Positions 34,613-45,667 of a stretch of DNA of 64,000 nt are shown here, in pieces. The DNA comes from Strongylocentrotus droebachiensis (taxonomy: Eukaryota > Echinodermata > Echinoidea > Camarodonta > Strongylocentrotidae). The stretch covers positions 232,930 through 296,929 of the forward strand of contig JAVYIG010001812.1 in assembly GCA_035222895.1 (NCBI GenBank), written 5' to 3'. The position numbers and the translations under genes were made by a program. Every line of letters starts with the position of its first letter. The stretch's first letter is position 1. Under the pieces are notes generated by a model. The model was not told the DNA's origin, did no database searches, and worked only from the letters and a program-made list of their open reading frames with translations.

Positions 34613-36674
34613 CTGGAAAATGAACCATCAAATCAGACAATTTAAAATATCTACTTGCTTGATCTCTGGGAGAATAAATTACTTCATAGAATATATGAAA
34701 GAGAGTGGTGGCATTCCATGGTCGCCAACGTCTCAGGACATGGCATGTTAAGAGAGAGAGTGTTGCTTGCATTGCTTTTGTCGAATTCAATTTTTTCTGT
34801 CGGCATGGCGGGTCAAATTTATGACTGTTGTCAACAATTGCCTGCAAGACTTGATTGGTTAATTTCATGTGCAAGAACATGAACTGTTAAACCGACACCA
34901 CATCGACTCCAAACCGACCAATACTTGGCAAAATCAGGTTAATATAAATTTCTGATCGGTCTGTTATAGGTCAGTCTCGCTGGTGTGACTGAGGTGTGAA
35001 TCCTTTTAACGCCACAAGGTGGTACAGGATTTAACGCCACAAGGTGGTACATGATTTAACGCCACAAGGTGGTACAGGATTTAACGCCACAAGGTGGTAC
35101 AGGATTTAACGCCACAAGGTGGTACAGGATTTAACGCCACAAGGTGGTACAGGATTTTACAGCGTTTTGTAGTTGTCTGCGCCATCAACTGCTGTCACAA
35201 CTCACTCACTCACCCACTCACTCACTCATTTATTTTAGAATATTTATACAGGATGACAACTTCAGCCAGAGCTGCTTTTCACATTGGTCCTATATATACA
35301 TGGTAACATACAAAATAACAATGACATAAAACATAACATAAAACATATTATCCCATCCCAGTTTAGCTTGGAATAAGTTGCTTCAGGGATTATGATCTCT
35401 TCCAAGGTTCAGGGTCCAAGACTAAACCTACCCAGGGTCCAAGACCAAACCTACCTAGGGTCCAAGACCAAACCTACCCAGGGTCCAAGACCAAACCTAC
35501 CCAGGGTCCAAGATCAAACCTACCCAGGGTCCAAGACCAAACCTACCTTGGCTTCAAAGAAGTTCTTGGCCCCACCGACACCTTCTACGTCAACGTCGAT
35601 CTCCGAGAGCTGGGCTAGTAGACCCAAACCGCTGTCTTCCATCAATTCACCCGCTGCTGCCTTCCTGAAGATTAGTAGAAACTGAGAAAAAAGAAAGAAA
35701 GAAAGAAAAGTGATTAAATCCTATCTTCTTCAAATGTGCAACATTGGATTTATTCCTTTATTGTTTAAAACATCATTCATGCATGCCTTCCTGAAGATTA
35801 GTAGAAACTGAGAAGGAGGAAAAGTGAAGCAATCGGGACAAATTAAATCATATTTTCTTCTTCAAATTGACAACATTGGATTACTTCCTTTATTGTTACA
35901 TCATAATGATAAAGAGCCATCTATCTGATGCAAGTGTCTTCTTTCAATGATGTTTTGCATTATCTTGTGTTCCAGAATGCTAGGATTTAGACATCATACA
36001 TCGTCGCCTGGCTGGCAGAAGGGAGTTGGCTCGAATTTCAGGTAAAAAATGAAGGTTAAGCAGAAGGGCGTTAGCACTAAATCACCTCAAACTTTTATAA
36101 AACTGACTTATTTCCGAGAAAAAAATTGTGGTTGTGTTCACATTTCTTTGAGTCTTTTAAGTTTTAAACAAATTTTCTGGACGGAAAGCAGTTTACATAT
36201 AAAAGAAATCTTTAATGGCGAATAGTTAGAAAAGTAGTTATCGGGGCGCTCGCGCGCTAACGCCTTTCTGCCAGCGGGCCAACGACATGATCTGGGGAGT
36301 GTTTCACAAAGACTAAGATCAACTTTAAGTTGGACTTAACTATGATAGGCCATTCATGCCACTGTTTGCTCTCACCATCAACTGGCATTGGTCTCTCAAG
36401 GGACGCACAAATAATGGTAATAAATCTACAAAATTTACATTTTTTGGAAAAAGAATTTCTGTCCTACGACAGATGAATAATTTTTTTTTTTTTTTTTTAG
36501 AAATATTGGACTCAGAGGTGACAAACCTCCCTGAAACTGATCATATCATCCAAATCCTCGTCTGCTTCCTTCATCATTCCCTTGAGACCTAAGTGAGTCT
36601 GAGGCGCTCCTAGCTTCTCCATCATGTACTTCAACTCCATCATGTCGATGAAGTTATCGCCACCGGTGTCGTAC
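34475..36674 (-). CDS. EFHD2: EF-hand domain protein EFHD1/EFHD2 (swiprosin), last three exons
   Basis: A calcium-binding, actin-associated family; EFHD2 is cytoskeletal and EFHD1 has been linked to mitochondria. The exons are 36527-36674, 35547-35681 and 34475-34612, giving 139 residues plus one split codon. EF-hand 1 has the loop DTGGDNFIDMME and EF-hand 2 the loop ADEDLDDMISFRE, with acidic residues at the ligand positions. KLGAPQTHLGLK, FLLIFRKAAAGEL, LSEIDV and GAKNFFEAK match both human paralogues closely as I remember them. The C-terminus is a charged coiled coil (HQEILDEQEEKRQEAEVRKV). The first exon (N-terminal tail, FNPYTEF-like motif) was searched for up to 64000 and not found. It may be diverged in my reading or lie outside. 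EFHD1 and EFHD2 cannot be told apart here; an invertebrate probably has one gene. Confidence 0.93.
35008..35157 (+). repeat. 25-bp minisatellite, six copies
   Basis: The unit AACGCCACAAGGTGGTACAG plus GATTT repeats exactly six times with one or two substitutions. CCAC..GTGG within each unit is a small palindrome. It lies in the last intron of the EFHD gene. Confidence 0.97.
35205..35365 (+). mobile_element. Probable LINE 3' tail fragment
   Basis: TTTATTTTAGAATATTTATACAGGATGAC, then GGTCCTATATATACATGG, ending in ACATAAAACATAACATAAAAC. It resembles LINE 3' ends; there is no coding remnant. Weak assignment. Confidence 0.35.
35404..35549 (-). repeat. 22-bp minisatellite that includes the exon's 5' splice site
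   Basis: About 6.5 copies of a unit containing GGTCCAAGACCAAACCTACC. On the gene's strand the real donor AAG|GTAGGTTTGGTC is the first unit, and each downstream copy carries G|GTAGGT again. Confidence 0.95.
35547..35681 (-). CDS. EFHD2: EFHD middle exon
   Basis: Acceptor TTTTCTCAG, donor AAG|GTAGGT, phase 0 at both ends. It encodes FLLIFRKAAAGELMEDSGLG and then LLAQLSEIDV...AKNFFEAK. Confidence 0.95.
35661..35905 (-). repeat. Tandem duplication of splice acceptor and exon head
   Basis: The 5' end of the middle exon with its acceptor and about 100 bases of intron (35661-35776) is repeated at about 35785-35905. The copy keeps CAGTTTCTACTAATCTTCAG and GAAGGC but lacks the rest of the exon. Confidence 0.85.
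36527..36674 (-). CDS. EFHD2: EFHD exon with both EF-hand loops
   Basis: Acceptor TTTTCCTCTAG; donor GAG|GTTTGT, a weak site. It begins with the last base of a split codon, so the missing upstream exon must end with two bases of a codon. It encodes YDTGGDNFIDMMELKYMMEK through DDMISFRE. Confidence 0.94.
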
Positions 36675-36732
36675 CTAGAGGAAAATGTGAAATAAAAAAA
36701 GACAGAAATTTAGTTTTGATCTAATTAATCTT

Positions 36733-37128
36733 AAAGATGAAGTTGAGTTCTGGTCATGCGATTGCATTGTGAAAGAAACGGTGTGGAATCGACCAGAAAA
36801 GGTTGATCATCTAGCATATAAGAATTTGTGTGTATTGCAAGGTTCTGGAATCATCAAAATGATAAGAAATTTTGCCAAGTCTTGGTAAAGTTACAAGCAC
36901 TGTACACAGAAAGATGTAAATGGGACTACACGAACACGTGGCGTAAAAATCCTACCCTGGATTTTTACGATGTTAACATGTCATATTTAAAATATAAAGG
37001 CATTTGTAGAGCCATGTTTTTCAGGGAACATGTCTTATCTGATGTTCTTCCACACTTGCATAATAACAATGATAACGCTCACAAATTATTTTTCACCTCT
37101 TCCCAGAACTCAACCTTCTCTTTAATCT
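36733..37128 (+). repeat. Dispersed repeat family C, long copy 1
   Basis: About 395 bases colinear with 58805-59208. It starts AAGTTGAGTTCTGGTCATGC and ends CTCAACCTTCTCTTTA. Neither clear inverted ends nor a coding frame is seen. It lies just upstream of an EFHD exon. Confidence 0.85.
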
Positions 37129-38775
37129 AATATCGTGATCAATCTCGTATTTGGAGGAATAGAAGATATGTAAGAGGAAAAAAAATCATTTTAAGAAATC
37201 ATGACGAATGTTGTAGTTTCAGGAAAATATTCAATTAAAAGACACAACTTAGTTTCAATCGATCAATCTTAATCTTACTTTGGTCAACCATTGGATCAAA
37301 CTGGGGGCTGCCAGTTGAAAAAAATCGCTGAGGTTATGCGTTGTCATGTTCATTTCTAATAGACAAAATGTTCTGAGACTCTCTTCCACACTGGTATAAA
37401 TAAAAAATGTAATGAAAAGGATCAATAAAACATGAAATACAAAATATTACTAATACATCAAAAACTCCATGCAAAGAAATTGAGATATGTGCCTTTAGGG
37501 TGGTACTTTGTTGCTGCATGTGTCTTTCAAAACCTCAGGCAAGCCTTCTCAAGATCAATCTTTAGAGATATAAAATTCCCATGTTCATTTCTGGTATATT
37601 ATTGAAAGTCAACAAATCCCTGATGACTCAAAAACATTAATTATACTGGGAATGCATGTACACATGAATGCTTCTCAAATCAAAAAATTGAACAGCTCCA
37701 CCTTGTGTCCTAAATCCTATATGAATCATAAATTTACATGTACCATCATTCCAGCCCAGTGTCCTGTCTAAAAGCAAACAAACTGGATTTCTTTGAGGTT
37801 AAAGTCTTTGGTTATCTAGTGGAAACAAAATACAACAGACATACAACCGACATTCTTAATTGGTTGATTAATTGTTTTTGAATGCTTAAAACATTATTCT
37901 TAGGACCATTCCTCTATTTTCATACTGGTAACCCATAGGAATAGGATCATTCAAAAATTATTTGTTGAGAAAAATCCACCCCCCAAAATAAGGTATACAT
38001 TTCCACTGCAATATCTCAAAATATATATATTTTTTTGGTTTTACAGGGTGACGCTTCATCGATACCATAACATTTGAAAGGACGGGACCAGCATGAGTTC
38101 AAACTGTGTGCGGATCGTGGGTTTAAAGTGAAATATTATTCTATCATATTACATACAAATAAGTAGATTATGACTAAATATTATATTAAAATGAGATTGG
38201 AAAGAAGTAATTTTACCAAGACATTTAAGAGAAAGAGAGGAAATACAGATGTGATGAAATTGGCAACAATAGCCAAAGTTGACAAGTTGCAATTATAGCA
38301 CCAAATGAAGATGAAGATGAAGAAGAAGAAGAATAGCAATTATAATAATATAAAATCTCAAAAGCCCAAAGTAAACAAAGGTACATTTATAATTAGCCAG
38401 TGTTGTAATTTGTCATCAGAGCTATTCTAGAGCTTCCTAAAGCTAAACTGCTCACATCTCCTGTTTATTTTCTTTGCTGTCCCGGTAGTGGCGCTCAAGG
38501 CGCTGGCCGTGCCGCTGAAGTATCGGTCATCACACTTTACCGACGACCGACGGTGTGGCAATTTTCCAGTCGAATGACCATGAATGAGTCTTTGATAGGA
38601 TGACTCACGCATCTTATACTCCGCTGATTGCTACAATTGGCATTGGAGCGCTCGGATATATATATCTACAAATACGATCAATAAACACACCAGATTGGAA
38701 TGCTGGTCAAGGATGGATTGCAAGCACAAAACCCTGTCAGTCGTGAGTTTGTATTGCAACATACATCTACATGTA

Positions 38776-39106
38776 CAGTCAAACCTGCTTTAGTGACCAC
38801 CTGTCTACAAAGACCACCTGTCTACGAAGACCACATTTTATGTTTCCCTGAAACAAAGTGAACAAAATACACGGGGGCTTGGGGCGAATTAGCCCCAGAG
38901 ATGCTAAAAAGAGCCCCCAAAATGTGCCTAGAGTTCAATTCAAAACAAATTAAAGAGTGTTATTTTCATGCAAGCAAGTTTGAAAGTAGCCCCCAAAATT
39001 GTTAAAGTATTTTTTTTCCCTGTTGAAACATGTACAAAAGGAACCTGTACATATTAGACCACCTTTCTTGTCTCCCTTGGGTGGTGTTTCTAGACAGGTT
39101 TCACTG
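38776..39106. mobile_element. TA-flanked element with CAGTCAAACCTG ends, interrupted
   Basis: TA-CAGTCAAACCTG at the left and CAGGTTTCACTG-TA at the right, inverted with one mismatch. The centre (about 38855-39025) is a different repeat that also occurs at 62038-62200. This suggests a nested insertion. Confidence 0.65.
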
Positions 39107-39707
39107 TATATAACAAAGTTTCAGAACCTTAAGACTGAGTACACTGCACAGTCTACTAGACCGTCTGCAGGTACAGACTCTCATTTGACAATGCCATAAT
39201 GTCTTGAGCAGAGACTAACTCTCCCAGTCTCTGGTTGTTGTCATGTTGACTGCATTGATTGCAGTGCCTATTGACTGTGATCTCCGCATAGTCTCCTAGC
39301 TTAGACCATTTGTTATGCAATATAGCTGGCAAGGGTATATGCCAGCAAACTACCCTGTAATATACATGTAGCTGCTCCTGACGCATCCATTGATTTTTAT
39401 TTTGTTATTGGCATGTATCATTCATTTATAATGAATATTTACGTCCAGAGTCCAGAGACTAACAAAGCTCGGCTCTGCTCAAGGTTTTGTGAAACTGTGA
39501 ATAAACTTGAGTCTGTGCCTGTAGACTATGGTACATGTACAGGCATCATCTACTCCCTGAGATGTTGAAAGCATCAACAACAACAAAAACAAACAAACAA
39601 GCAAACTACAAACTGGTCAAGGATGCAGCTAACAATAAAATCTCCCAAACTTCTCCTATCTATTGTCGTATTAATGACCATGTTACAAAGAGCACAGGGT
39701 CACTGTA

Positions 39708-40066
39708 GGCCTGTCTTCATCAGCCAGAGATTGCCAAATAACCCGCTATTTTAACTATCCCGATCGCAAATTATCCAGCTAATTTGCGTCTTCATCAGCC
39801 CGCAGTTGCAATTAGCGGGATATTTGGTCAAGATAATCATCCCAAGATATCTTGGGCTAGTTTGAAAAATATCACGCTATTTGTCCGGTGCGTTTTCACC
39901 AGCCCGAAGACGCGCACTATGTGCGAACGCTGAGCAAAATATCTCAAGCTAATTTCTCGAGCTTGAGTCTCGAGCTGATGAAGACGCGATTTTTGTAACT
40001 GCGGGATTATTTCCCAAATCAGAAATAGCGGGTTATTTGGCAATCTCGAGCTGATGAAAACAGGCC
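39708..40066. mobile_element. Foldback element family A, copy 2
   Basis: Same ends as the copy at 6237: GGCCTGTCTTCATCAGC against GCTGATGAAAACAGGCC. The best-preserved of the three; TA flanks both ends. The interior has GATCGCAAATTA and CTCGAGCT palindromic blocks. Confidence 0.82.
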
Positions 40067-40129
40067 TATTGTAATGTTCGCATGTTTCAATGGATGATGG
40101 ACAGGGCTATGGAAACTACCATAGGTAAT

Positions 40130-40230
40130 AGATAAGCCAGGGTAATGATATGATTACAGGGGTCTCAGGGAGAAGAACAGTATTCATACTGATGAGGCTA
40201 CCCTGGGTTAACAAGAAATATTGTTATTAT
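40130..40230 (+). mobile_element. SINE tail, GGCTACCCTGGGTTAAC type
   Basis: ACAGGGGTCTCAGGGAGAAG, then GGCTACCCTGGGTTAACAAG, then an ATTGTTATTATT end. A diverged copy is at 56060-56150. It abuts the TTAA-ended element that follows. Confidence 0.5.
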
Positions 40231-40252
40231 TCATTTTACAGGTTGATCTCTT

Positions 40253-40644
40253 TTAAAGGGATCGTTTAACAATGTTAAATCTGAGATACACGGCCCTACG
40301 TGTTATCAGTGTCTGTGATATGGCGGTTTAATATTGAAGCCCTAAAAAAATTGCGCTTCAAAATGATCAAGAAGTGCCTCAAAAAAGTAAAAATCTTTGA
40401 GTGACCGGTTTTACCATACTCGTTTTCCCCAATAGGCAGGCTGTAGTGTTATGAAAACCGTCAGGCGAACGGTTTTCAAAATTTGTAATTCCAATCATAA
40501 ATATCTTGATAATCAGACAGGCGATCGGCTTGTAAAAGTCATGGGGTTCCTGACTGACCTAAAGGTTTATAATTATCATTGCATCATGAGCTAAATCCAT
40601 AATTTTGTTTCAGAATCTGAGACAAAGTTACCGGATCCCTTTAA
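40253..40644. mobile_element. TTAA-ended element family B, copy 1
   Basis: Ends are TTAAAGGGATCG at the left and CGGATCCCTTTAA at the right, inverted. Internal landmarks are ACAATGTTAAATCTGAGA, AATATTGAAGCCCTAA and CAGGCGATCGGC. TTAA at both ends fits a piggyBac-like target duplication. No transposase is encoded. Confidence 0.8.
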
Positions 40645-41640
40645 GCCTTTGTGATTGCATTAAAAGGTACAACATTATTATCTGGCAATGTATACACAAG
40701 AAACTGGCAGAAATAAATGTCAGTAGTAGTACATGTAAATGGTCTGCAGAATCCATTTCATCCCTCACTGGTTGCAATATCATAGGACAATTTTTAATAT
40801 TAATCAAGGTCGACATACAAAAGGTACCTATAGAAAATTGGGGGATTATTTTCTGTCTTCAATCAGTTCACAGCCAGAAAACTACAGCATTTGATTGAAA
40901 TTATGGAAATCCTTTGAACTATAAGTAATCAAAGTAGATCTAAACGGAACTGATTTGATTGAGTATTTCATTTCTACAATAGGTTGTGGAATTTTCTTCC
41001 TTTCATTCAAAAGTAGACCGTTGAATGCATAGAGATTTTAATAATGGTATGTACACTGAAGTATTAAAGCCAACCTTTGACTATGGAAAAAATATGATCA
41101 GTGAAATGACTCTTATTTGTGTCCATGACCGCTCTACATTCCAAATAAGTTCTAGTGCACATATATGGAAATTGCCTATAGAGAATTTTGAATGAAATTT
41201 GTGCCTTATTGGAAGCAAGAAAATTCACATTCCAATTCCAAAATTCAGTGTTTGTCATCTGTGTTGCATTTACTTCACAGCTGCCAGCTGGATTTTTTTT
41301 GGTGCAAATCTGTAAACACATGAACACATCTTGCATATGAAGGTTTTTAGTTTTAATCTTTTACTGTGCAGGTGTACATGCACGTGGCAAAGAAGCAAAT
41401 GGGCAGCAAGTTTATATGCTACAATTCCTACAATTTGGCTAAAGCTACATCACACCTCATACAGAACAGCTGGGACCGATTTTCTATCTGGAATATATAG
41501 GTCTATCAAGGTTTTTCACACAACCCTTATTGGGAAAGTACAGTTGCTTTAATAGCCTGATTCTGTGCAATATATGCAGTAAAACATAAGACTTTTATTC
41601 TTCAATATGTACATTTTTTTTATGGCTACAGTAGACTCCT

Positions 41641-41790
41641 GGGCCCTGTTTCATAAATCTTGATATCAATAACAAGTTACAAGCTACTGTTATAAGCTAC
41701 TGAAATCATGGCATCTGATTGGCTGAAAGCAAATTTATCATAGAAATTAAGCATTTGTTATAGATAAAAAGTTTTATGAAACGGGCCCCA
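41641..41790. mobile_element. Foldback element with GGGCCC..TTTCATAAA ends
   Basis: The left GGGCCCTGTTTCATAAA is mirrored at the right by TTTTATGAAACGGGCCCC. The interior is short and AT-rich. A half copy with similar ends occurs at about 54740-54893. Confidence 0.75.
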
Positions 41791-41857
41791 GGGTACTAAT
41801 CAGAAGTAGAGGAATATTTCTAGAAAAAAGCCACAATGTAATGTAGCTATGAAGATA

Positions 41858-42020
41858 GCCAGTAAACCGGTTTGCTAACATATTCAAATTTATTGATGCT
41901 TCTTCTCTTGTGACCTAGTGACGCGTTATTCCATTAACCTGTAACGAACGAAAGAACTACAATACTTGGAATCCAGTCATACTTTACGAGTTGCTATGTC
42001 AGGCAAGCCTCAAGCAAGCT
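41858..42020 (+). repeat. Dispersed repeat family D, copy 2
   Basis: Colinear with 30138-30300. It ends just before the 245-bp satellite, and GTAAACCGGTTT appears both here and at the satellite's edge. Confidence 0.6.
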
Positions 42021-42086
42021 TTTATGTTGTCAAGAACAACCTTTGTTAAAAAAATTATGCATACAATTTGAATATGTTAGTAAACC

Positions 42087-43311
42087 GGTTTATTTGCACC
42101 ATTTGCATCAGATAGGGTTAGGGTTAGGGTTAAAGGTAAAGACCGGTAGTGGTAAAGTTGCGGTTCAAGGGTTTTGGGTGCAAAATATCCATTCAATATT
42201 GTTTAAATATTGCCTTCAAAGGTTTAGACGGCAATACTTCAACTTAAATTCGCAAAAAAGCAGAAATATATGCCCAAATGTTCAATGTTGAAGTGCATTT
42301 GCGATATCTATCCAGGCCGGATTGATATGACAATTTATTTGCACCATTTGCATCAGATAGGGTTAGGGTTAGGGTTAAAGGTAAAGACCGGTAGTGGTAA
42401 AATTGCGGTTCAAGGGTTTTGGGTACAAAATATCCATTCAATATTGTTTAAATATTGCCTTCAGAGGTTTAGACGGCAATACTTCAACTTAAATTCGCAA
42501 AAAAGCAGAAATATATGCCCAAATGTTCAATGTTGAAGTGCATTTGCGATATCTATGCAGGCCGGATTGATATGACAATTTATTTGCACCATTTGCATCA
42601 GGTAGGGTTAGGGTTAGGGTTAAAGGTAAAGACCGGTAGTGGTAAAATTGCGGTTCAAGGGTTTTGGGTACAAAATATCCATTCAATATTGTTTAAATAT
42701 TGCCTTCAGAGGTTTAGACGGCAATACTTCAACTTAAATTCGCAAAAAAGCAGAAATATATGCCCAAATGTTCAATGTTGAAGTGCATTTGCGATATCTA
42801 TGCAGGCCGGATTGATATGACAATTTATTTGCACCATTTGCATCAGGTAGGGTTAGGGTTAGGGTTAAAGGTAAAGACCGGTAGTGGTAAAATTGCGGTT
42901 CAAGGGTTTTGGGTGCAAAATATCCATTCAATATTGTTTAAATATTGCCTTCAAAGGTTTAGACGGCAATACTTCAACTTAAATTCGCAAAAAAGCAGAA
43001 ATATATGCCCAAATGTTCAATGTTGAAGTGCATTTGCGATATCTATCCAGGCTGGATTGATATGACAATTTATTTGCACCATTTGCATCAGATAGGGTTA
43101 GGGTTAGGGTTAAAGGTAAAGACCGGTAGTGGTAAAATTGCGGTTCAAGGGTTTTGGGTGCAAAATATCCATTCAATATTGTTTCAATATTGCCTTCAGA
43201 GGTTTAGACGGCAATACTTCAACTTAAATTCGCAAAAAAGCAGAAATATATGCCCAAATGTTCAATGTTGAAGTGCATTTGCGATAGCTATGCAGGTCGG
43301 ATCGATATATG
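42087..43311 (+). repeat. 245-bp satellite, five copies, each with TTAGGG telomere-type repeats
   Basis: Five monomers start TTTATTTGCACCATTTGCAT at 42087, 42332, 42577, 42822 and 43067. Each contains TAGGGTTAGGGTTAGGGTTA, then AAAGGTAAAGACCGGTAGTG. Copies differ at only a few positions, so homogenisation or expansion is recent. The 65- and 88-residue open frames repeated in it are shadows. Confidence 0.97.
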
Positions 43312-43712
43312 ATAATTTACCAAATATATCAGTTAGTAGGTGGTTTCCCGACAAAATTTGTATCATCGCGTATTAGTCAAAACATATTCTTTCACATGAT
43401 TGGTAATAAGAGGCTTCCATTTCATTTTTTGAGAGGGGGGCGTTTCCAAAACTGGTTGATACCTTTAATGTTGGGTTTGGGTTGGGGCTCTTTTCTAGAA
43501 ATATGTCTCTACTACTGTTCAAATAATGCCTACCAGACTGCAGAACGAATACAGATAATGGTATTGTTGCTATAAAAATGAAAACACTATCTGGTGACAG
43601 TTCCTTCATGCATACCTACATTGTATGGAAGAATCTCACTAATGCATCCACAACCAACACGCTAATGCCTTGGGACGACAGATGGGCATTTCAAAAGAAT
43701 CTCTCATCATTA

Positions 43713-44098
43713 TTAAAGGCATCGTTTAACAATGTTAAATCTGAGATGCATTGCCCTACGTGTTATCAGTGTCTGTGATAATGGTGTAATATTGAAGCCC
43801 TAACAAAATTGCGCTTCAAAATGATCATAAAATTCCTCAAAAAAGTAAAAATCTTTGAATGACCAGTTTTACCATACTCGGTTTTACCCAATAGACTGTA
43901 TAGTGTAATCAAAAACTGTTAGGAAAACGCAAAATTTGATTTTGATTTCCAATCATAAATATCTTGATAGTCAGACAGGCGATCGGCTTGTAAAAGTAAT
44001 GGAATTTCTGACTGACCTAAAGGTTATAATTATGATTGCAGCATGAGCTAAATCCAGGATTTTGTTTCAGAATTTGAGGCAATGTTAATATGGCACAG
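43713..44098. mobile_element. TTAA-ended element family B, copy 2
   Basis: Left end TTAAAGGCATCG and the same internal landmarks as the copy at 40253. The right end is eroded near GCAATGTTAATATGGC. Confidence 0.75.
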
Positions 44099-44271
44099 TG
44101 TTGGTAAAAGTTTTCCTTCCATATTTTGTTTGTTTGTTTTCTTGTTACAAAAACTTATACAATATGCCTGTTTTCCTAATGTAATAAAATTACATGCATA
44201 TTTCTTTCTCATATGCCTCGTTTAAAAATATTTCTAGCTCCAAACTAAATATATATTCTAATCTATACACC

Positions 44272-44634
44272 TTAACCTAGCAACAAGCTTCTACATTCTA
44301 CCGTTATATACACTGCACATTATGTACAAATGCAGTTGTATCTCAAATGTCGGAATGCAAATTGCATATCGTCGGTGGGGTGACAAAACCTTGTATCTCA
44401 ATTTTTTGAGATTTTGATTTTTTTGCATAATTTTGTACCTAATGGCCTACGACACCACCTGATAAATCCATGGAACACCTCCTGTCTCGTTTTTTTCACA
44501 AATTCCACACAAAGGACGGTGTCACAGCACTAAATCTGTTGATACAGGAAATGTTTTTTCGCTCTCCTGAAAATTCATGATTTTTTAGATACGAGGTTTT
44601 GTCACCCCGACGATATATTCTGTGTTGCTAGGTG
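44272..44634. mobile_element. Foldback element with ATATCGTCGG arms
   Basis: Arms of about 30 bases: 44366-44398, containing GGTGACAAAACC, pairs with 44587-44616, containing GGTTTTGTCACC. Outer CCTAGCAACA and TGTTGCTAGG are also inverted. A second CCTAGCAACA follows at about 44657. Confidence 0.65.
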
Positions 44635-45039
44635 GGGGAAATCATGTTTGTCCTACCTAGCAACAATTCTTATTCATAACAGGTGAATGAAATTGTCCAT
44701 ATCATGGCCCTTCACAAAGACGTAGGCTGTATATCGAAATTAGCTTACATTACAAAAAAGGCCAATTAATTGATTTAAGAAATTTGGATCAATTTCTACT
44801 CTTTCTTTATAAGACAGTGCCCTGGATACGAATGAGTGCATTATAGATTTGTGCTCAGTGTAACAATTTATACTCAGATTTATTCAAAAACTTCCTATAG
44901 AAGTAATTTGTAATTAGACTAAGGTGTTTTTTTTTTTGGTGTAACTGTTTTTGTTTAATTTCTGTGTCTTTACAATGGTATTATACACCTCACTTTGTTG
45001 TATAAAATACTCTACTGCTCTGTCAGCTTTACTTCCTCT

Positions 45040-45160
45040 CAGAGGTACTTGGTGATGAGGATCAATACTTTACCAAAGGGTACTTGCCCTTGACTTGGTT
45101 TTGAACCTGGGACCTCCTGGTTATGAGACCACTGCTCTACCACTGAGCCATTGCGTCTTC
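45040..45160 (-). mobile_element. tRNA-derived SINE, family 2, copy 2
   Basis: The minus strand reads TGGCTCAGTGGTAGAGCAGT (A-box), then an anticodon-like CTCATAA loop, then GGTTCAAAACC (B-box) and the family tail. The anticodon region resembles tRNA-Met, but the acceptor stem does not pair. This is the best tRNA-like head in the window. Confidence 0.7.
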
Positions 45161-45667
45161 TCATTGTTATTCTTGTACAAGTATACCTGTTAATTGGCAT
45201 CTTTCATCGTTGATCTCCAGATCAAACGCAAGTCATCTTGAAGATTGTGACCTGATATCATCAATTTGAGTAAACAGAATTCAAGCAATCTCAAATTGTT
45301 AACGACAGATTCAGCATTATATCAATAGTAATACAAATTTGAAGTAGACAAAATCTGAGATGTTATCTAAAATTAACATCTACACTGCAAAGAGTAACAC
45401 TGGAAATGAATTATTACATAATACACGAAGCCAACAAGACAAATAGTTTTGAAATGAGTCAGATTTGAAAAGACATGTTCTTACTCATGATCGTTGACAA
45501 ACAATTTGTAGCTGAAAAGAAGTGTAATGTGTTGTATTTATCAAGGATAATATACTGAGTATTTAACTATAAAATTTGAGCTCAGAAAATTAGTTATTTA
45601 TAGTAAGCCTTGCAGCATGACTTGAATAAAGTATGTGTACTCATACTGGTATCATTCCCTTATGGAA

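Noticed and set aside
37255-37300. Donor-like CAAAGTAAGA on the minus strand, considered as end of EFHD exon 1
   Set aside because: The upstream frame in the required phase reads SLIQWLT, unlike the family, and quickly meets stops.
38427-38640. GC-richer block and minus-strand frame, considered as EFHD first exon
   Set aside because: The translation lacks the FNPYTEF-like and EF-hand lead-in motifs, and no GT donor in the required phase follows.
42043-43271. Series of near-identical 65- and 88-codon frames on both strands
   Set aside because: They are shadows of the 245-bp satellite; the period is not a multiple of three, so each frame just ends in the next monomer.
45090-45155. Possible tRNA-Met gene on the minus strand
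   Set aside because: A- and B-boxes are present but the acceptor stem does not pair, and the same tail occurs at 6990, so it is a SINE.
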